Of a DNA stretch of 64,000 nt, positions 15,417 through 25,017 are shown one piece after another. Under the pieces are notes generated by a model that was given only the letters and a program-made list of their open reading frames with translations, had not been told where the DNA came from and did no database searches. Position 1 is the first letter of the stretch. Every line of letters begins with the position of its first letter. Source of the stretch: Leptolyngbya subtilissima AS-A7 (GTDB lineage Bacteria; Cyanobacteriota; Cyanobacteriia; Phormidesmidales; Phormidesmidaceae); the NCBI RefSeq assembly GCF_039962255.1, contig NZ_JAMPKY010000011.1, positions 1 to 64,000 on the forward strand, in the 5' to 3' direction. The translations under genes and the position numbers were made by a program.

Positions 15417-16865
15417 ATGCCTGCTGCCAATCCCCTGCTTGCCCTCGACTATCTGCCTGCCCTAGAGTCTCTGGGGGATGACTACTACGACATCGTAGCC
15501 GCCGCCGAATTTCCCAAGCACATCCTGCGGTTTCGCAACGACGATGTGGTGCGGCAGCTCGGCCTCGACCCCGCTGCCGTCAGCGATGATGACTTTACTG
15601 AGGCCTTTGGCAAATTCCAGGGGCGCGAACCTTTTTTGGCGCTGCGCTACCACGGCTACCAGTTTGGCGAATACAACCCCTTTTTGGGCGACGGGCGGGG
15701 CTTTCTCTACGGCCAGGTGCGCGGCACTGACGGCAACCTCTACGACTTTGGCACCAAAGGCTCTGGCACTACCCCTTACTCGCGCGGCGGCGACGGCATG
15801 CTCACCCTCAAGGGCGGCGTGCGCGAGGTGCTAGCGGCAGAAGCGCTCCACGCGCTGGGTGTGAATACGTCTCGGGCCTTTAGCCTAGTCGAAACGGGGC
15901 AAGCTCTCTGGCGCGGCGATGAGCCTTCCCCCACGCGATCGTCGGTGCTGGTGCGCTTTAGTCAATCGCACATTCGCTTTGGCACCTTTGAACGGTTGGA
16001 GTACCACAACCGCCCTGATCTGATCGCCAAGCTGCTGGAGCATGTGATCGATATTTATTACCCCGAGGCGCGGCTGTTTACCGATACCCAAGAGCGGTAT
16101 CTGCATTTTTATGGGGAACTGTGCGATCGCGTCGCCCGCCTTGCCGCCCAGTGGATGTCGGTGGGCTTCTGCCACGCTGTGCTCAACACCGACAACATGT
16201 CGATCACGGGCGAAAGCTTCGACTACGGCCCCTTCGCCTTTATGGATGGCTACGACCCCCGCTTCACCGCCGCATATTTCGACTATGCCGGGCGCTACAG
16301 CTACGGCAACCAGCCCATTATCTGCCAGATGAACCTTAAGGCGCTGCAAAAGCCCCTCAAACTGGTCATGCCCGAGGCGGATCTGGAAGCAGCTTTAGAA
16401 CCCTTTAAAGGTCGCTACGCAGTCTACTATCACGAGTGTATGCTCCACAAACTGGGCTTTGAAGCCCTCACGGACGATCTGGCCAGCACCTTAGTCAGCC
16501 AGACCATTGAATTGCTGAGCGCTATGGAGGTGGGCTATCACGATTTCTTCCTGGGTCTGACCCAGCAATTTTCGGCTGACTGGCGCGACGATGCCAGCCA
16601 AATTTTTAGCACCACGCTGCAAGCCTCTGACTCGGCGGCGGTGGCTCCGCTCGAAGCATGGAGCCAGACTTACTACCGTTGTTTGCAAAGTCTGGCTCCA
16701 GAAGCTATGGAAGGCGTTGCCTCGCTACTGCAACGTACCAACCCCTCCACCGTGCTCCTGCGCCCCGAAATTGAGGCGATCTGGGAACCCATTACGACTG
16801 ACGACAACTGGCAACCCTTCTACGACCTGCTGACTAAGATTCAGCATCCGTTTGTTCAGGGCTAG
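15417..16865 (+). CDS. selO: SelO-family protein adenylyltransferase (YdiU)
   Basis: 482 residues. The SelO pseudokinase-fold signature is visible: [83 protein letters not shown], and [28 protein letters not shown]. SelO enzymes bind ATP in an inverted orientation and transfer AMP to Ser/Thr/Tyr of target proteins, in a redox-linked stress role. The protein ends without the CxxU/C tail of some eukaryotic SelO. Translation starts at the ATG at 15417, giving full family length. No operon partner is clear. Confidence 0.92.
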   Translation: MPAANPLLALDYLPALESLGDDYYDIVAAAEFPKHILRFRNDDVVRQLGLDPAAVSDDDFTEAFGKFQGREPFLALRYHGYQFGEYNPFLGDGRGFLYGQVRGTDGNLYDFGTKGSGTTPYSRGGDGMLTLKGGVREVLAAEALHALGVNTSRAFSLVETGQALWRGDEPSPTRSSVLVRFSQSHIRFGTFERLEYHNRPDLIAKLLEHVIDIYYPEARLFTDTQERYLHFYGELCDRVARLAAQWMSVGFCHAVLNTDNMSITGESFDYGPFAFMDGYDPRFTAAYFDYAGRYSYGNQPIICQMNLKALQKPLKLVMPEADLEAALEPFKGRYAVYYHECMLHKLGFEALTDDLASTLVSQTIELLSAMEVGYHDFFLGLTQQFSADWRDDASQIFSTTLQASDSAAVAPLEAWSQTYYRCLQSLAPEAMEGVASLLQRTNPSTVLLRPEIEAIWEPITTDDNWQPFYDLLTKIQHPFVQG

Positions 16866-17003
16866 GCCTTCTATTGGGTTGGTCTCAAGAATAGTAGGCA
16901 TTCCCTGCCCTACGGATCGTCAGCATCTCTTTTGGCAGGGGTAGGGCGTGACCGGCCCTAGGTAAACTGAGATACATAACGTCTTTATAGATGGTCTAAA
17001 CCC

Positions 17004-17330
17004 ATGGACGACAACCCTACCTCTAGCCCCCTGGCTCCTCCCGCCACCGGCAAAATTTTGCAGTGCTTTAGCGGTTCCTTTGTAGCAGGCACCATCGCTA
17101 TGCTGGCCTACCGCATGATGCTCTCGATCGCCGCTAACTTTGCCGCCCGCCCCGTGCTGACCGACAATCCAGCCGTGGCGAATATTTCATCCGCCGTGCG
17201 TACCCTGGTCGTCGGCATGGCCGCTCTGGGGGCTGGAATCTTTGGCCTAGCCGCCCTGGGGATCTTCTTGCTGGGCATTCAGCTGCTGTTTCAGCGCCTG
17301 ACCGGACGCCCTTCCACCCTGCAAGACTAG
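17004..17330 (+). CDS. Small membrane protein, DUF3082-like
   Basis: 108 residues with two predicted membrane segments: about 22-50 (LQCFSGSFVAGTIAMLAYRMMLSIAANFA) and 68-98 (RTLVVGMAALGAGIFGLAALGIFLLGIQLLF), with a short Pro-rich N-terminus. The pattern fits the cyanobacterial/plastid DUF3082 family. Function unknown. It lies between selO and the photolyase in the same direction, with 93 bp to the next gene. Confidence 0.65.
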   Translation: MDDNPTSSPLAPPATGKILQCFSGSFVAGTIAMLAYRMMLSIAANFAARPVLTDNPAVANISSAVRTLVVGMAALGAGIFGLAALGIFLLGIQLLFQRLTGRPSTLQD

Positions 17331-17423
17331 CTGTATCCTCGGCCCCATCACTCTCCTACCCCATCACCCCCGCTCCCCACTACTGCGTAACAATAAAGCA
17401 GGCCGTTTTAAGGATGCAGCACA

Positions 17424-18923
17424 ATGACCATCGGGGTTTGGGTACTGGGCAATCAGCTCTGGCACAATCAGGCTGCACTAGCTAGCTGCGAGGGCAAAGA
17501 CGCTTCGGTTCTATTCATAGAGGCTCAAACCTTTGCTGAGGCACGCCCTTACCACAAGCAAAAGCTGGTGCTGGTGTGGTCTGGCATGCGCCACTTTGCC
17601 GACGAATTAAAGAATGCGGGGTGGGCTGTTACCTACGCGATCGCCAACGACACCGAAACTGCCCTACGCAACTGGCTCAAAGCCGAGGGCATCACCGAAC
17701 TGCGGCTGATGGACGCTACTGACCATCCGTTCACCGCTTGGTTGCAGGGGCTAGACCTGTCCTGCAAGCTAGTGATTCTCGACAACAACCTCTTTCTCTG
17801 GCCGGCTGAGGACTTCAACGCTTGGGCCGACAAGCGCAAGGGCCTGCTGATGGAGAGCTTTTACCGCGAAGGCCGCCAGCGCTTTGACCTGCTGATGACA
17901 GGCGACCAGCCGATGGGCGGCCAGTGGAACTTTGACAAAGACAACCGCAAGCCCCCTAAGGGCAAGCTCAACACCCCAGAGCCCCACTGGTTCGAGCCTG
18001 ACGTCACCACCCAGGCTGTGATCGATAGGGTGGAAAAGCTAGAGATTTCGACCTTTGGCGAAGCTACTCCCTTTCGCTGGGCCGTCACCCGCGAGCAGGC
18101 CTTGCAAGTGCTGGATGGGTTTATTGCGGAGCGGCTCCAGACCTTTGGCCCTTACCAAGATGCGATGGTGACCGGCGAAGACACTATGTGGCATGCCCTG
18201 CTCTCGCCCTACCTGAACCTGGGCCTGCTGCATCCGTTAGAAGTGGTAGAGCGGGCCGAGGCGGCGCTGGCTGAGCATGACCTGCCGCTCAATAGCGTGG
18301 AGGGCTTTATTCGTCAGGTAATGGGCTGGCGAGAGTACATGCGCGGTCTGTATTTGCACTTTGATGCTGATTATGGCGATCGCAACTGGTTTGACCACCG
18401 CCAGCCGCTGCCCGAGTTTTTCTGGACTGGCGAGGTAGAGATGAACTGTCTGCACCAGGTAATTGCTCAGATTAGCCGCATGGGCTACGCCCACCACATT
18501 CAGCGGCTGATGATTCTCAGCAACTTTTCGCTGATTGCTGGGTTTACGCCCCAGGAGGTCAAAGACTGGTTTCACGCGGTGTTTATCGACGCCTACGACT
18601 GGGTGATGCAGACCAACGTGATTGGTATGGGTCTGTTTGCAGACGGGGGGCTGCTGGCTTCTAAGCCCTACGCTTCGTCGGCAAACTATGTGAACAAGAT
18701 GAGCGACTACTGCAAAGGCTGCCGCTACAACCCCAAACAACGCACCGGGGAAGACGCCTGCCCGTTTAACTTCTTTTACTGGGATTTTCTCCATCGCCAC
18801 CGCGACAAGCTGCAAGCCCAGGGCCGCATGAGCTTCATTCTCAAAAACCTGGACCGGATGGATAGCGAGGAGCTAGAGGTAATCCACCAGCAGGCCCAGG
18901 ATTGGCATAAGGCCCACCCGTAA
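17424..18923 (+). CDS. Iron-sulfur cryptochrome/photolyase-related protein (PhrB type)
   Basis: 499 residues of the FeS-BCP / (6-4) photolyase branch. Features are the N-terminal WVLGNQLW antenna-domain start, the FAD-binding helical domain with GFIRQVMGWREYMRGLYL, and GYAHHIQRLMILSNF. Four cysteines lie at 342, 430, 433 and 446. Their spacing (88, 3, 13) equals that of the [4Fe-4S] ligands in Agrobacterium PhrB (350, 438, 441, 454), so the cluster is very probably present. The enzyme would use blue light to repair (6-4) photoproducts. GTPEPHWFEPDV-type linkers are typical. Start ATG 17424. Confidence 0.92.
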   Translation: MTIGVWVLGNQLWHNQAALASCEGKDASVLFIEAQTFAEARPYHKQKLVLVWSGMRHFADELKNAGWAVTYAIANDTETALRNWLKAEGITELRLMDATDHPFTAWLQGLDLSCKLVILDNNLFLWPAEDFNAWADKRKGLLMESFYREGRQRFDLLMTGDQPMGGQWNFDKDNRKPPKGKLNTPEPHWFEPDVTTQAVIDRVEKLEISTFGEATPFRWAVTREQALQVLDGFIAERLQTFGPYQDAMVTGEDTMWHALLSPYLNLGLLHPLEVVERAEAALAEHDLPLNSVEGFIRQVMGWREYMRGLYLHFDADYGDRNWFDHRQPLPEFFWTGEVEMNCLHQVIAQISRMGYAHHIQRLMILSNFSLIAGFTPQEVKDWFHAVFIDAYDWVMQTNVIGMGLFADGGLLASKPYASSANYVNKMSDYCKGCRYNPKQRTGEDACPFNFFYWDFLHRHRDKLQAQGRMSFILKNLDRMDSEELEVIHQQAQDWHKAHP

Positions 18924-19060
18924 CTAGAAGTTGTGTTTTGTGACGGTTTGGAAGGGCGATCGCAGCCCCCAGGGCCCTGGGGCTAAAATGCAGATTCGAG
19001 GGGTAGATGGTGATTTACCCCCGTAGCGATTGCATCCTTTGTTGAGACCCCGGTATTTGC

Positions 19061-19516
19061 ATGGTTCAAACTGCGCCCCAGACCCCAACCGACACCCTAC
19101 CCGCTGATAGCTACCTGGTAGTGGGGTTGGCCACCTGCTACCTGCGCCAAGAGGGCGAGACTATCGAGATTCAGGTGCTGGAGCCAATTCCGTCATCCTA
19201 TTTAGAATCGGTGATTCAAGGGGTGCCGACCTCCTACAGCGCCATCTGTGGCACTACCATGGCCCAAGCCCTAGCGATGGAACTACCCGAGATCGCTGCG
19301 GCCCCTGCTCAACCCTGCGCCGACTATGAAGAGCGCATCTTGGCCGCCGCCCGCACCTACCAGTCTCGGCCTGCAGCGGCAGAGCTAGTGCCCGCAGGCA
19401 CCCTGCGCCGCGATCTCAACTATTCCACCGAGAGAAAGCGGGTGCTCAACAGCCAGCGCAAGATTTCAAAGAACGACAACGTCAAGCAGCACAAATATAC
19501 CCACGAAGTGCTGTAG
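19061..19516 (+). CDS. Conserved cyanobacterial hypothetical protein
   Basis: 151 residues, soluble, not recognised as a named family. The N-terminal half is a compact alpha/beta-looking segment (DSYLVVGLATCYLRQEGETIEIQVLEPIPSSYLE, GVPTSYSAICGTTMAQAL). The C-terminus is basic and ends YSTERKRVLNSQRKISKNDNV, which suggests binding to nucleic acid or a membrane. It lies between the photolyase and furA. A GC-rich palindrome (AGCCCC...GGGGCT) lies at 18963-18984 in the spacer before it. Confidence 0.6.
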   Translation: MVQTAPQTPTDTLPADSYLVVGLATCYLRQEGETIEIQVLEPIPSSYLESVIQGVPTSYSAICGTTMAQALAMELPEIAAAPAQPCADYEERILAAARTYQSRPAAAELVPAGTLRRDLNYSTERKRVLNSQRKISKNDNVKQHKYTHEVL

Positions 19517-19600
19517 GCAGGTTTTGAGTTCAAGGTATAGGGTTCGAGGTCTGGGGATGATTACAGACCTTAAACCCTGAATCCTGTACCTCATACCCCT

Positions 19601-20056
19601 TTAAATCGGCACAATTGATCGCTGGCAGCTGGGGCAGATGCCGTGAATCAGCAGCTGGCAATCCAAAATGTGGTAGCCGGAGCGATCGGCAGTTTTAGAC
19701 CCTACCTTAAGCACCGAGTCATTTTTGAACTCGATGGTCTTGTTGCACCGCACGCAAATCAGGTGGTGGTGGTGGTGGGGGGCAGGCTGGTTAATCTCGT
19801 AGCGTTTTTGGCCCTCGGCCAGCTCTAGCTCGCGCAAGATACCCATGCGCGCCATTAGCTTGAGGTTGCGGTAAATGGTGGAGAGGCTGATGGGTTCGCC
19901 TTCTTTCTCCAGCAGGTCACACAGATCTTCGGCACTGAGGTGAGTGCTCTCAGGCAAATTTTGAAAAGTTTTGAGCATGGTCTCTCGCTGGGGAGTCATG
20001 CGCCAGCCGCGCTCGTTGAGTTCGGCTTTAAGGGCTGATGGAGTGTAAGCAGCCAT
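19601..20056 (-). CDS. furA: Ferric uptake regulator, FurA type
   Basis: 151 residues. The winged-helix DNA-binding domain runs about 8-90 (LKAELNERGWRMTPQRETML, LSLSTIYRNLKLMARMGILREL-like). The dimerisation/metal domain has APHHHHHLICVRCNKTIEF and a C-terminal CPSC, giving two CxxC motifs. The His-rich and CxxC positions match Anabaena FurA. Fur represses iron-uptake and photosynthesis-related genes when Fe(II) is sufficient. Two Fur-box-like elements at 20094-20157 suggest autoregulation. Start ATG at 20054-20056. Confidence 0.92.
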   Translation of the reverse strand: MAAYTPSALKAELNERGWRMTPQRETMLKTFQNLPESTHLSAEDLCDLLEKEGEPISLSTIYRNLKLMARMGILRELELAEGQKRYEINQPAPHHHHHLICVRCNKTIEFKNDSVLKVGSKTADRSGYHILDCQLLIHGICPSCQRSIVPI

Positions 20057-20093
20057 GGCCTGGTTTCTCCCCGCTAGATTTCAATAACTGATC

Positions 20094-20157
20094 CTTAATG
20101 AGAATACTAGCGAACTTTTTGGGGTATTTGCAATAATTTTTCGCTATTGAGAATGAC
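20094..20157 (-). promoter_or_regulatory. Candidate Fur boxes upstream of furA
   Basis: Two ATTCTCA-type elements on the minus strand (plus-strand TTAATGAGAATA at about 20095-20106 and TATTGAGAATGA at about 20145-20156) lie 40 and 90 bp before the furA start in AT-rich DNA. They resemble half of the 19-bp Fur consensus. Autoregulation is inferred. Confidence 0.45.
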
Positions 20158-20170
20158 TCCGAAGACTGCT

Positions 20171-20899
20171 TTAGATGTCTTCAAGTTTGCGTTGGGCGTG
20201 GGCCGCCATAACCAAAGTGAGAGCTGCTAAAGGAGCTGTGACGGCCCGTAGAATGTGAGGCCCTAGTGAAACCGGCTGAAAACCGGCGGCGATCGCCCCC
20301 TCTACCTCAGCCTCTGTCCAGCCCCCCTCTGGCCCAGTGGCAATCACGGCAGGGCGGGTGGGATCGCTCGCTTGAGCCACCGTTAGCAGGTGAGGGGCAT
20401 CGCCCCGAGCCACGCAGATCCAGCGGCTGCCCTCGCTCACCTGCTTGAGATAATTCCGCCATGGCAAAGGGGGCAAAATTTGGGGCAGCAGCAGCCGTTC
20501 CGACTGTTCGGTGGCTTCGGCGGCGATGCGCTGCCAGCGATCGAGCTTTTTGGGGTTGGGCTGATGCAGGGTGCGATCGCTAATCACCGGCTGTAATGTG
20601 CTCACCCCCAGCTCGGTGGTCTGGCGCACGACATCGTCGAAGCCGCTGCCCTTGGGTAGGGCGATCGCCAGGGTAACCGGAGCTTGGTTAGATGAGGATG
20701 GCAGAGAGAGGGGAGCGATCGCCGCCATATCTGGCTTTGCAGTCAAAGTAGCAATCCACTGCTGCCCCTGGCCGTCGAGGGCCACAAACTGCTGCCCAGT
20801 CCCCAGTCGCAGCACTCGATACAGATAGTGCTGCTGGCTGCTGCTCAGACAAAGCTGGTCAGCTACCACCTGATCAGGCTCAACCATTAATCGCTGCAC
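20171..20899 (-). CDS. rsmE: 16S rRNA m3U1498 methyltransferase
   Basis: 242 residues. The N-terminal PUA-like part is MQRLMVEPDQVVAD..HYLYRVLRLGTGQQFVALDGQG. The C-terminal SPOUT methyltransferase holds IATGPEGGWTEAEVEGA, VSLGPHILRAVTAPLAAL, the deep-knot signature that binds SAM. It methylates U1498 in the decoding region of 16S rRNA. The start is GTG at 20897-20899; ATG four codons later is the alternative. A terminator lies immediately upstream, so it is separated from the flavoprotein gene. Confidence 0.93.
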   Translation of the reverse strand: MQRLMVEPDQVVADQLCLSSSQQHYLYRVLRLGTGQQFVALDGQGQQWIATLTAKPDMAAIAPLSLPSSSNQAPVTLAIALPKGSGFDDVVRQTTELGVSTLQPVISDRTLHQPNPKKLDRWQRIAAEATEQSERLLLPQILPPLPWRNYLKQVSEGSRWICVARGDAPHLLTVAQASDPTRPAVIATGPEGGWTEAEVEGAIAAGFQPVSLGPHILRAVTAPLAALTLVMAAHAQRKLEDI

Positions 20900-20949
20900 C
20901 GCTTCTCCTGTTGCTTGTCACCGCCATAAACCTTATACCGTGAACCCCA

Positions 20950-20983
20950 AAAACTAAGGCCCCCAGCTCGAAAGCTGGAGGCC
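20950..20983 (-). terminator. Terminator downstream of the flavoprotein gene
   Basis: GGCCTCCAGCT/AGCTGGGGGCC (plus-strand arms from 20958 and to 20983) forms an 11-bp stem with one mismatch and a TTCG-type tetraloop; on the minus strand it is followed by TTAGTTTTT. It ends transcription from 21172-22599. Confidence 0.8.
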
Positions 20984-21171
20984 CTGGTTCTTATTAGATG
21001 TTTCAGTATAGTACGTACCCTATAGAAGCCTTAGCGGCTTATGACTAATGTAGGCGAATGTACGTAAAGAAGAAATAAGCCCTATGTGAAGTTCTGCTAA
21101 TTTTCTGCGGTATTTGCCTAGGCGTCGGCGCTATCCCTTGAGCTGTGGACGTTTCATCCTTCTGCTCCAAC

Positions 21172-22599
21172 CTAGCCCCAGAAGCGCAGCACCCCAAATA
21201 TCCTGGACAATACCCCTTGAAGGCGCTCATTTTTAGCGTACTTCTGCTTTGTCAGCTGAAGGGCAGCCTTGCTATTCACCTCTGCCAGGGTGGGGTAGAT
21301 GTGAATCATACTGGTCAGCGCGCCGACCTTAAGGTTGTTGCTCATGGCCAACACAACTTCGTGAATCAGCTCCCCGGCGTGGGGGCCAATTAGATGCGCC
21401 CCGAGAATCTTGCCGTTGCGGCGAGTGATGATCTTGGCAAACCCCTGACCAGAAGCCTCTGCTAGGGCGCGATCGACCCCGGCAAAATCCTGCTTGAGAA
21501 TATAGATATCGTCGTAACGCTGGCGGGCCTCGGCTTCAGTTAAACCCACCCGGGCCAGCTCAGGGTCGGTGAATGTTGCCCAGGGTATGACCCGGTAGTT
21601 AGCGGTTTTGGTGGGAAACAGCAGGGCGTTTTGCATTGCCACGGCTGCCTCGTAGCCAGCCACGTGGGTAAACCGATAGCCGCCAACCACATCCCCAGCG
21701 GCATAGATACGGGAATTGGTGGTTTGCAGCTTAGAGTTCACCGTAATGCCCTCCTTACCCACGGCTACCCCAGCGGCCTCTAGGTTGAGAGACTCGACGT
21801 TAGGGGCCCGGCCCGCCGCTAGCAAAATGTCGTCGACTACCACAGTGCCGTTGGTGGTGTAGACGTGCTTTTTGCCGTCGATGACCTCGACTCGCTGGGC
21901 GCGGGTGCCGTTGAGAATGCGCACACCATCTTTTTCCATTTGCGCTTGCACCACGGCAGCGGCTTCGGGGTCTTCCTTTGGCAGAACATGGTCTTGGCCG
22001 CCGATCAGAGTGACCTCGGTGCCCAAGCGAGCGAAGGCCTGGCCCAGCTCACAGCCAATGGGGCCAGAGCCTATCACCGCTAGCGATTGCGGCTGATGTT
22101 TAAGGGAAAAAACCGTCAGGTTGGTGATGTAGCCCGCTTCTTCTAGCCCCTCAATCTTGGGGTTGGCTGGGCGAGAGCCGGTAGCAATAATGTAGCTGCG
22201 AGCTTTGAGGGCGCGACCGTTGACGGTAAAGGTGCGGGAGTCGATGAATTCGCCCTTGCCATAGATCACCTCGACCCCAAGCGACTCAAAGCGTTCGGTG
22301 GAGTCGTGCACCTGAATGGTGTCGATCACCCGGTGCACGTGGCCTAGGGCGGCCTGGAAGTCAATTTTTTCGAGCTGGGCATGGACGCCAAGCTCGGGGC
22401 CGCGCGAGACCTCATGGGCTACCCGCGACGCATGAATGAGGGACTTGCTGGGCACGCAGCCGTGGTGCAGGCAGTCGCCGCCGAGGCTACCTTCTCGCTC
22501 GACCAGGGCGACTTTAGCTTTGAGCTGAGCGGCGGCACTGGCGGCGACTAGCCCGGCAGAACCGCCGCCAATAACGACCAAATCGTAGTCAACGGCCAT
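21172..22599 (-). CDS. FAD-dependent disulfide oxidoreductase, mercuric-reductase-like
   Basis: 475 residues of the dihydrolipoamide dehydrogenase / mercuric reductase family. Features are GGGSAGLVAASAAAQLKAKVALVE (FAD), the redox motif GGDCLHHGCVPSK with two Cys, the NAD(P)H site IGSGPIGCELGQAFARLG, YAAGDVVGG, and the dimer domain with HIYPTLAEVNS (the His-Pro position is Tyr-Pro-Thr, as in the slr1849-like group). The N-terminal HMA domain and C-terminal CC pair of true MerA are absent, so mercury reduction is not certain. A basic C-terminal tail of about 30 residues is extra. AGGAG lies 6 nt before the ATG. Confidence 0.85.
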   Translation of the reverse strand: MAVDYDLVVIGGGSAGLVAASAAAQLKAKVALVEREGSLGGDCLHHGCVPSKSLIHASRVAHEVSRGPELGVHAQLEKIDFQAALGHVHRVIDTIQVHDSTERFESLGVEVIYGKGEFIDSRTFTVNGRALKARSYIIATGSRPANPKIEGLEEAGYITNLTVFSLKHQPQSLAVIGSGPIGCELGQAFARLGTEVTLIGGQDHVLPKEDPEAAAVVQAQMEKDGVRILNGTRAQRVEVIDGKKHVYTTNGTVVVDDILLAAGRAPNVESLNLEAAGVAVGKEGITVNSKLQTTNSRIYAAGDVVGGYRFTHVAGYEAAVAMQNALLFPTKTANYRVIPWATFTDPELARVGLTEAEARQRYDDIYILKQDFAGVDRALAEASGQGFAKIITRRNGKILGAHLIGPHAGELIHEVVLAMSNNLKVGALTSMIHIYPTLAEVNSKAALQLTKQKYAKNERLQGVLSRIFGVLRFWG

Positions 22600-22788
22600 G
22601 GTAGTCTCCTTGCCCTGGGGTGCTGGCTGGGAATTCGTTTAATCCTTTCCCTAGAGCATAGGCAAAATTTTTGAGGGCTGCTGAGACCGCCTGAAACGGG
22701 AGTTAAGGCTGGGGAGAAAAAGCGAAACAGGAAGAACAAAGAACGAATGGGGATTCATTCTGAAAGGTGCTTTTCTCCCAGCCGTTAC

Positions 22789-23520
22789 CTACAGACCCAG
22801 CACGCCTAGCTCATGCTGGCGGGGCACGATGTTGAGCACATCGAGCTGAGCGCAGTATTGCAGGTCGGCTTCATTGTTGAGGCGCAGCAGGCGCTGGCCG
22901 TGGCTGGCGTAGTGCATCAAGTCGAGCAGCTGGTCTTGCCACTGTAGGTAAAGGCTGACGGCGGCGATCGCCGCGTCATTCCCCGCCAAATCTTTAAATG
23001 TCTGCCCCGTCGCGGCAATAATGCCGTGAATGATGGCTCCAGCACAGACCGTGTCTTCCAAAGAATAAGTGCCCTCCCAGCCTGAGCCAACGATCCACAC
23101 GGTTTCTGGTTGCTGACTGAGCACAAAATCCACTACGGCCTGGCGCGTCGTTAGGGCGGCGGTGATTACCGTGGGGGCATGCTCAATGCGCTTGAGGCAG
23201 CGGGTGCCGTTGGTGGTGCTCATAAACAGCCGCTTGCCGCCGGATAGCTCGGGGGAGTGATCGAGCGGCGAGTTGCCCAGGTCGCAACCCTCAACTTTGC
23301 CGCCGCCCCGCTCGCCCGCCCGCAGCCGTTTTTCGGTGGGCCAGGTTTCGCTAGTGGTGAGCAGGTCGTCGAGGTCGCTAAAGACTTGAATGGCCTCGGC
23401 CCCCGCTGCCAGAGCTGCCGCCATGGTGGTGGTGGCCCGTAGCACATCAATGGCGATCGCACAGTCGGGCGCACCCTGCTCAGGCACTTCTTCAGGAGTA
23501 TGGAATAGGAATAGTTTCAC
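22789..23520 (-). CDS. comB: ComB-family 2-phosphosulfolactate phosphatase
   Basis: 243 residues, starting at GTG (23518-23520). Family blocks are [48 protein letters not shown] and [22 protein letters not shown]. In methanogens ComB dephosphorylates 2-phosphosulfolactate for coenzyme M synthesis; cyanobacteria lack that pathway, so the substrate here is unclear. Same orientation as the flavoprotein but 190 bp apart. Confidence 0.9.
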   Translation of the reverse strand: MKLFLFHTPEEVPEQGAPDCAIAIDVLRATTTMAAALAAGAEAIQVFSDLDDLLTTSETWPTEKRLRAGERGGGKVEGCDLGNSPLDHSPELSGGKRLFMSTTNGTRCLKRIEHAPTVITAALTTRQAVVDFVLSQQPETVWIVGSGWEGTYSLEDTVCAGAIIHGIIAATGQTFKDLAGNDAAIAAVSLYLQWQDQLLDLMHYASHGQRLLRLNNEADLQYCAQLDVLNIVPRQHELGVLGL

Positions 23521-23613
23521 GGCTTAGAAATTTACTTAGGGGTTACTGATCGGGATCGGGGTTGCCAGGCGGGGGTAACAACTCATTCTATGCGGGGAGT
23601 TGTCCCATTTCTC

Positions 23614-23646
23614 CAAAAAAAGGAGCACCCCTAGGGGCGCTCCTTA
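23614..23646 (-). terminator. Terminator of the DUF4912 gene
   Basis: AAGGAGCGCCCC-TA-GGGGTGCTCCTT on the minus strand is a 12-bp stem (one G-T wobble) followed by seven T. It lies 30 bp past the stop at 23677. Confidence 0.9.
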
Positions 23647-23676
23647 ACTTGTGATTCTGCCGTTAAGCAAGGCAGC

Positions 23677-25017
23677 CTAGGGCAACCACTCCAATACCGC
23701 TTCGTCTTTGGTGTTGGTGTGGCGCGAGGGGGTAGCGCGATCGAAGGTCATGTGGATGGCGCGAGTTTGTTCGCCATCTGCCGCTACCGCCATGATTGGA
23801 TAGTCAATATTGCCGTCTTGGAACGACATTTGGAACCGGAAGGTGCCATCGGAGTTGAGCTTGATTGGCTGCCCACCAATGGTGACGGTGGCATCGGGCT
23901 CGGTGGCTCCGTAGACGATCAGCTCGGCATCGGCCACCAGCCAGAACTTACGGGGCCGAATGGGCGGCGCAGAAGCTGAGAAGCCTGCTCCTGACATGGT
24001 TAGCCCAGCGCCTGACATAGTGAACCCGGCCCCGGCGAACCCTGCTCCCGACATGGTGAGTTCGTTAAAGGCACCAATGCCCGACATAGTCGGCACCCCA
24101 GCCGCAGCACCAGGGACGGCCCACAGCCCGGCTCCGGAGGGGAAGACGTAGGAGCTGATGGCCTTTTCGGGAGCCATAGAACCCGGCACGTGCTGCATGG
24201 AGCCGAAGAGTGACCCGGCGACCCGCTGGACCTCGGTGGATTGGGTCATGGCATAGACTTCGTCGTAGATGGCGTTGGTGCTTTCGGCGGCGCGCTGGCT
24301 GGGGTGCTTGAGCGCTGCTACAGCCTTGCCGCGCAGGTCGGCCTGCCAATCGACGGTGACAAAATGGTCTTCGACCCAGTCGGAGGGGTAGACGGGGGGA
24401 ATGTGGACGGGCAGGGAGCGAGCTAGTACTAGCCAGCGGCCGTCGTTGCAGAGATAGCCGATCTCGGCCACGTAGTCGCGATCGCTCACCGGAATGGGCA
24501 GGTACCACTCCCGCGCCATTTCGTCACACTCGTACTGCTGCAAGCTGTGGGGAGTTTGGCGCAGAAAATCAATATCGGTGACGTCGTAGAAGCGCAGAGC
24601 CAGCCGTGAGCCCCCCTGCCGCCGCAGCTCGTCTTTGTGGGTATGGGGAATATCCCAGTAGCAGTAGGCCCACTGGGGGTCGCGGGGCATGAGCACAATG
24701 CGGCTTTCACCGTAGCCGCTGGGCAAATCGGCTAGGCCATCATCCACGGTGGCCAAGACCTCCACCGGGGGCGGAGTTGGAGCTGTGTAGGCGGGAGTCG
24801 CCCCAGCGGTAGCGCCGGCCATAGCGGGTACCACCGCTGGCACCTTTGGGACAGAAACTGGCGCTGCTCCTAAACTGCGCTTGGCGTCAATAGCTTGAAT
24901 GGCCTCAATTAGCTCGGTCTTGCGCATGCGGCTGTAGCGGGACACCTCATACTCACTGGCCACTTTGCGGAGCTGCCGCAGGGTCATTTCTTCTAAGGGT
25001 GGGCGGGGGGAAGACAT
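23677..25017 (-). CDS. DUF4912 protein with Rho_N/SAP-like N-terminus and TMSGAG repeats
   Basis: 446 residues. Residues 8-50 are a Rho_N/SAP-type helical motif (LEEMTLRQLRKVASEYEVSRYSRMRKTELIEAIQ). An Ala/Pro/Thr linker follows. The DUF4912 domain starts near 105 (SRIVLMPRDPQWAYCYWDIP, LALRFYDVTDIDF, WYLPIPVSDRDYVAEIGY). Residues about 315-350 are a degenerate TMSGAG(F/L) repeat. The C-terminal beta domain is FWLVADAELIVYGATEPDATVTIGGQPIKLNSDGTFRF, an Ig-like/carboxypeptidase-regulatory-like fold. Function unknown; the mix suggests nucleic-acid or polysaccharide binding. Cytoplasmic by sequence. Confidence 0.8.
   Translation of the reverse strand: MSSPRPPLEEMTLRQLRKVASEYEVSRYSRMRKTELIEAIQAIDAKRSLGAAPVSVPKVPAVVPAMAGATAGATPAYTAPTPPPVEVLATVDDGLADLPSGYGESRIVLMPRDPQWAYCYWDIPHTHKDELRRQGGSRLALRFYDVTDIDFLRQTPHSLQQYECDEMAREWYLPIPVSDRDYVAEIGYLCNDGRWLVLARSLPVHIPPVYPSDWVEDHFVTVDWQADLRGKAVAALKHPSQRAAESTNAIYDEVYAMTQSTEVQRVAGSLFGSMQHVPGSMAPEKAISSYVFPSGAGLWAVPGAAAGVPTMSGIGAFNELTMSGAGFAGAGFTMSGAGLTMSGAGFSASAPPIRPRKFWLVADAELIVYGATEPDATVTIGGQPIKLNSDGTFRFQMSFQDGNIDYPIMAVAADGEQTRAIHMTFDRATPSRHTNTKDEAVLEWLP

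Noticed and set aside
23990-24110. Spaced repeats suggesting a CRISPR array
   Set aside because: They are in-frame protein repeats (TMSGAG) of unequal spacing within a coding sequence.
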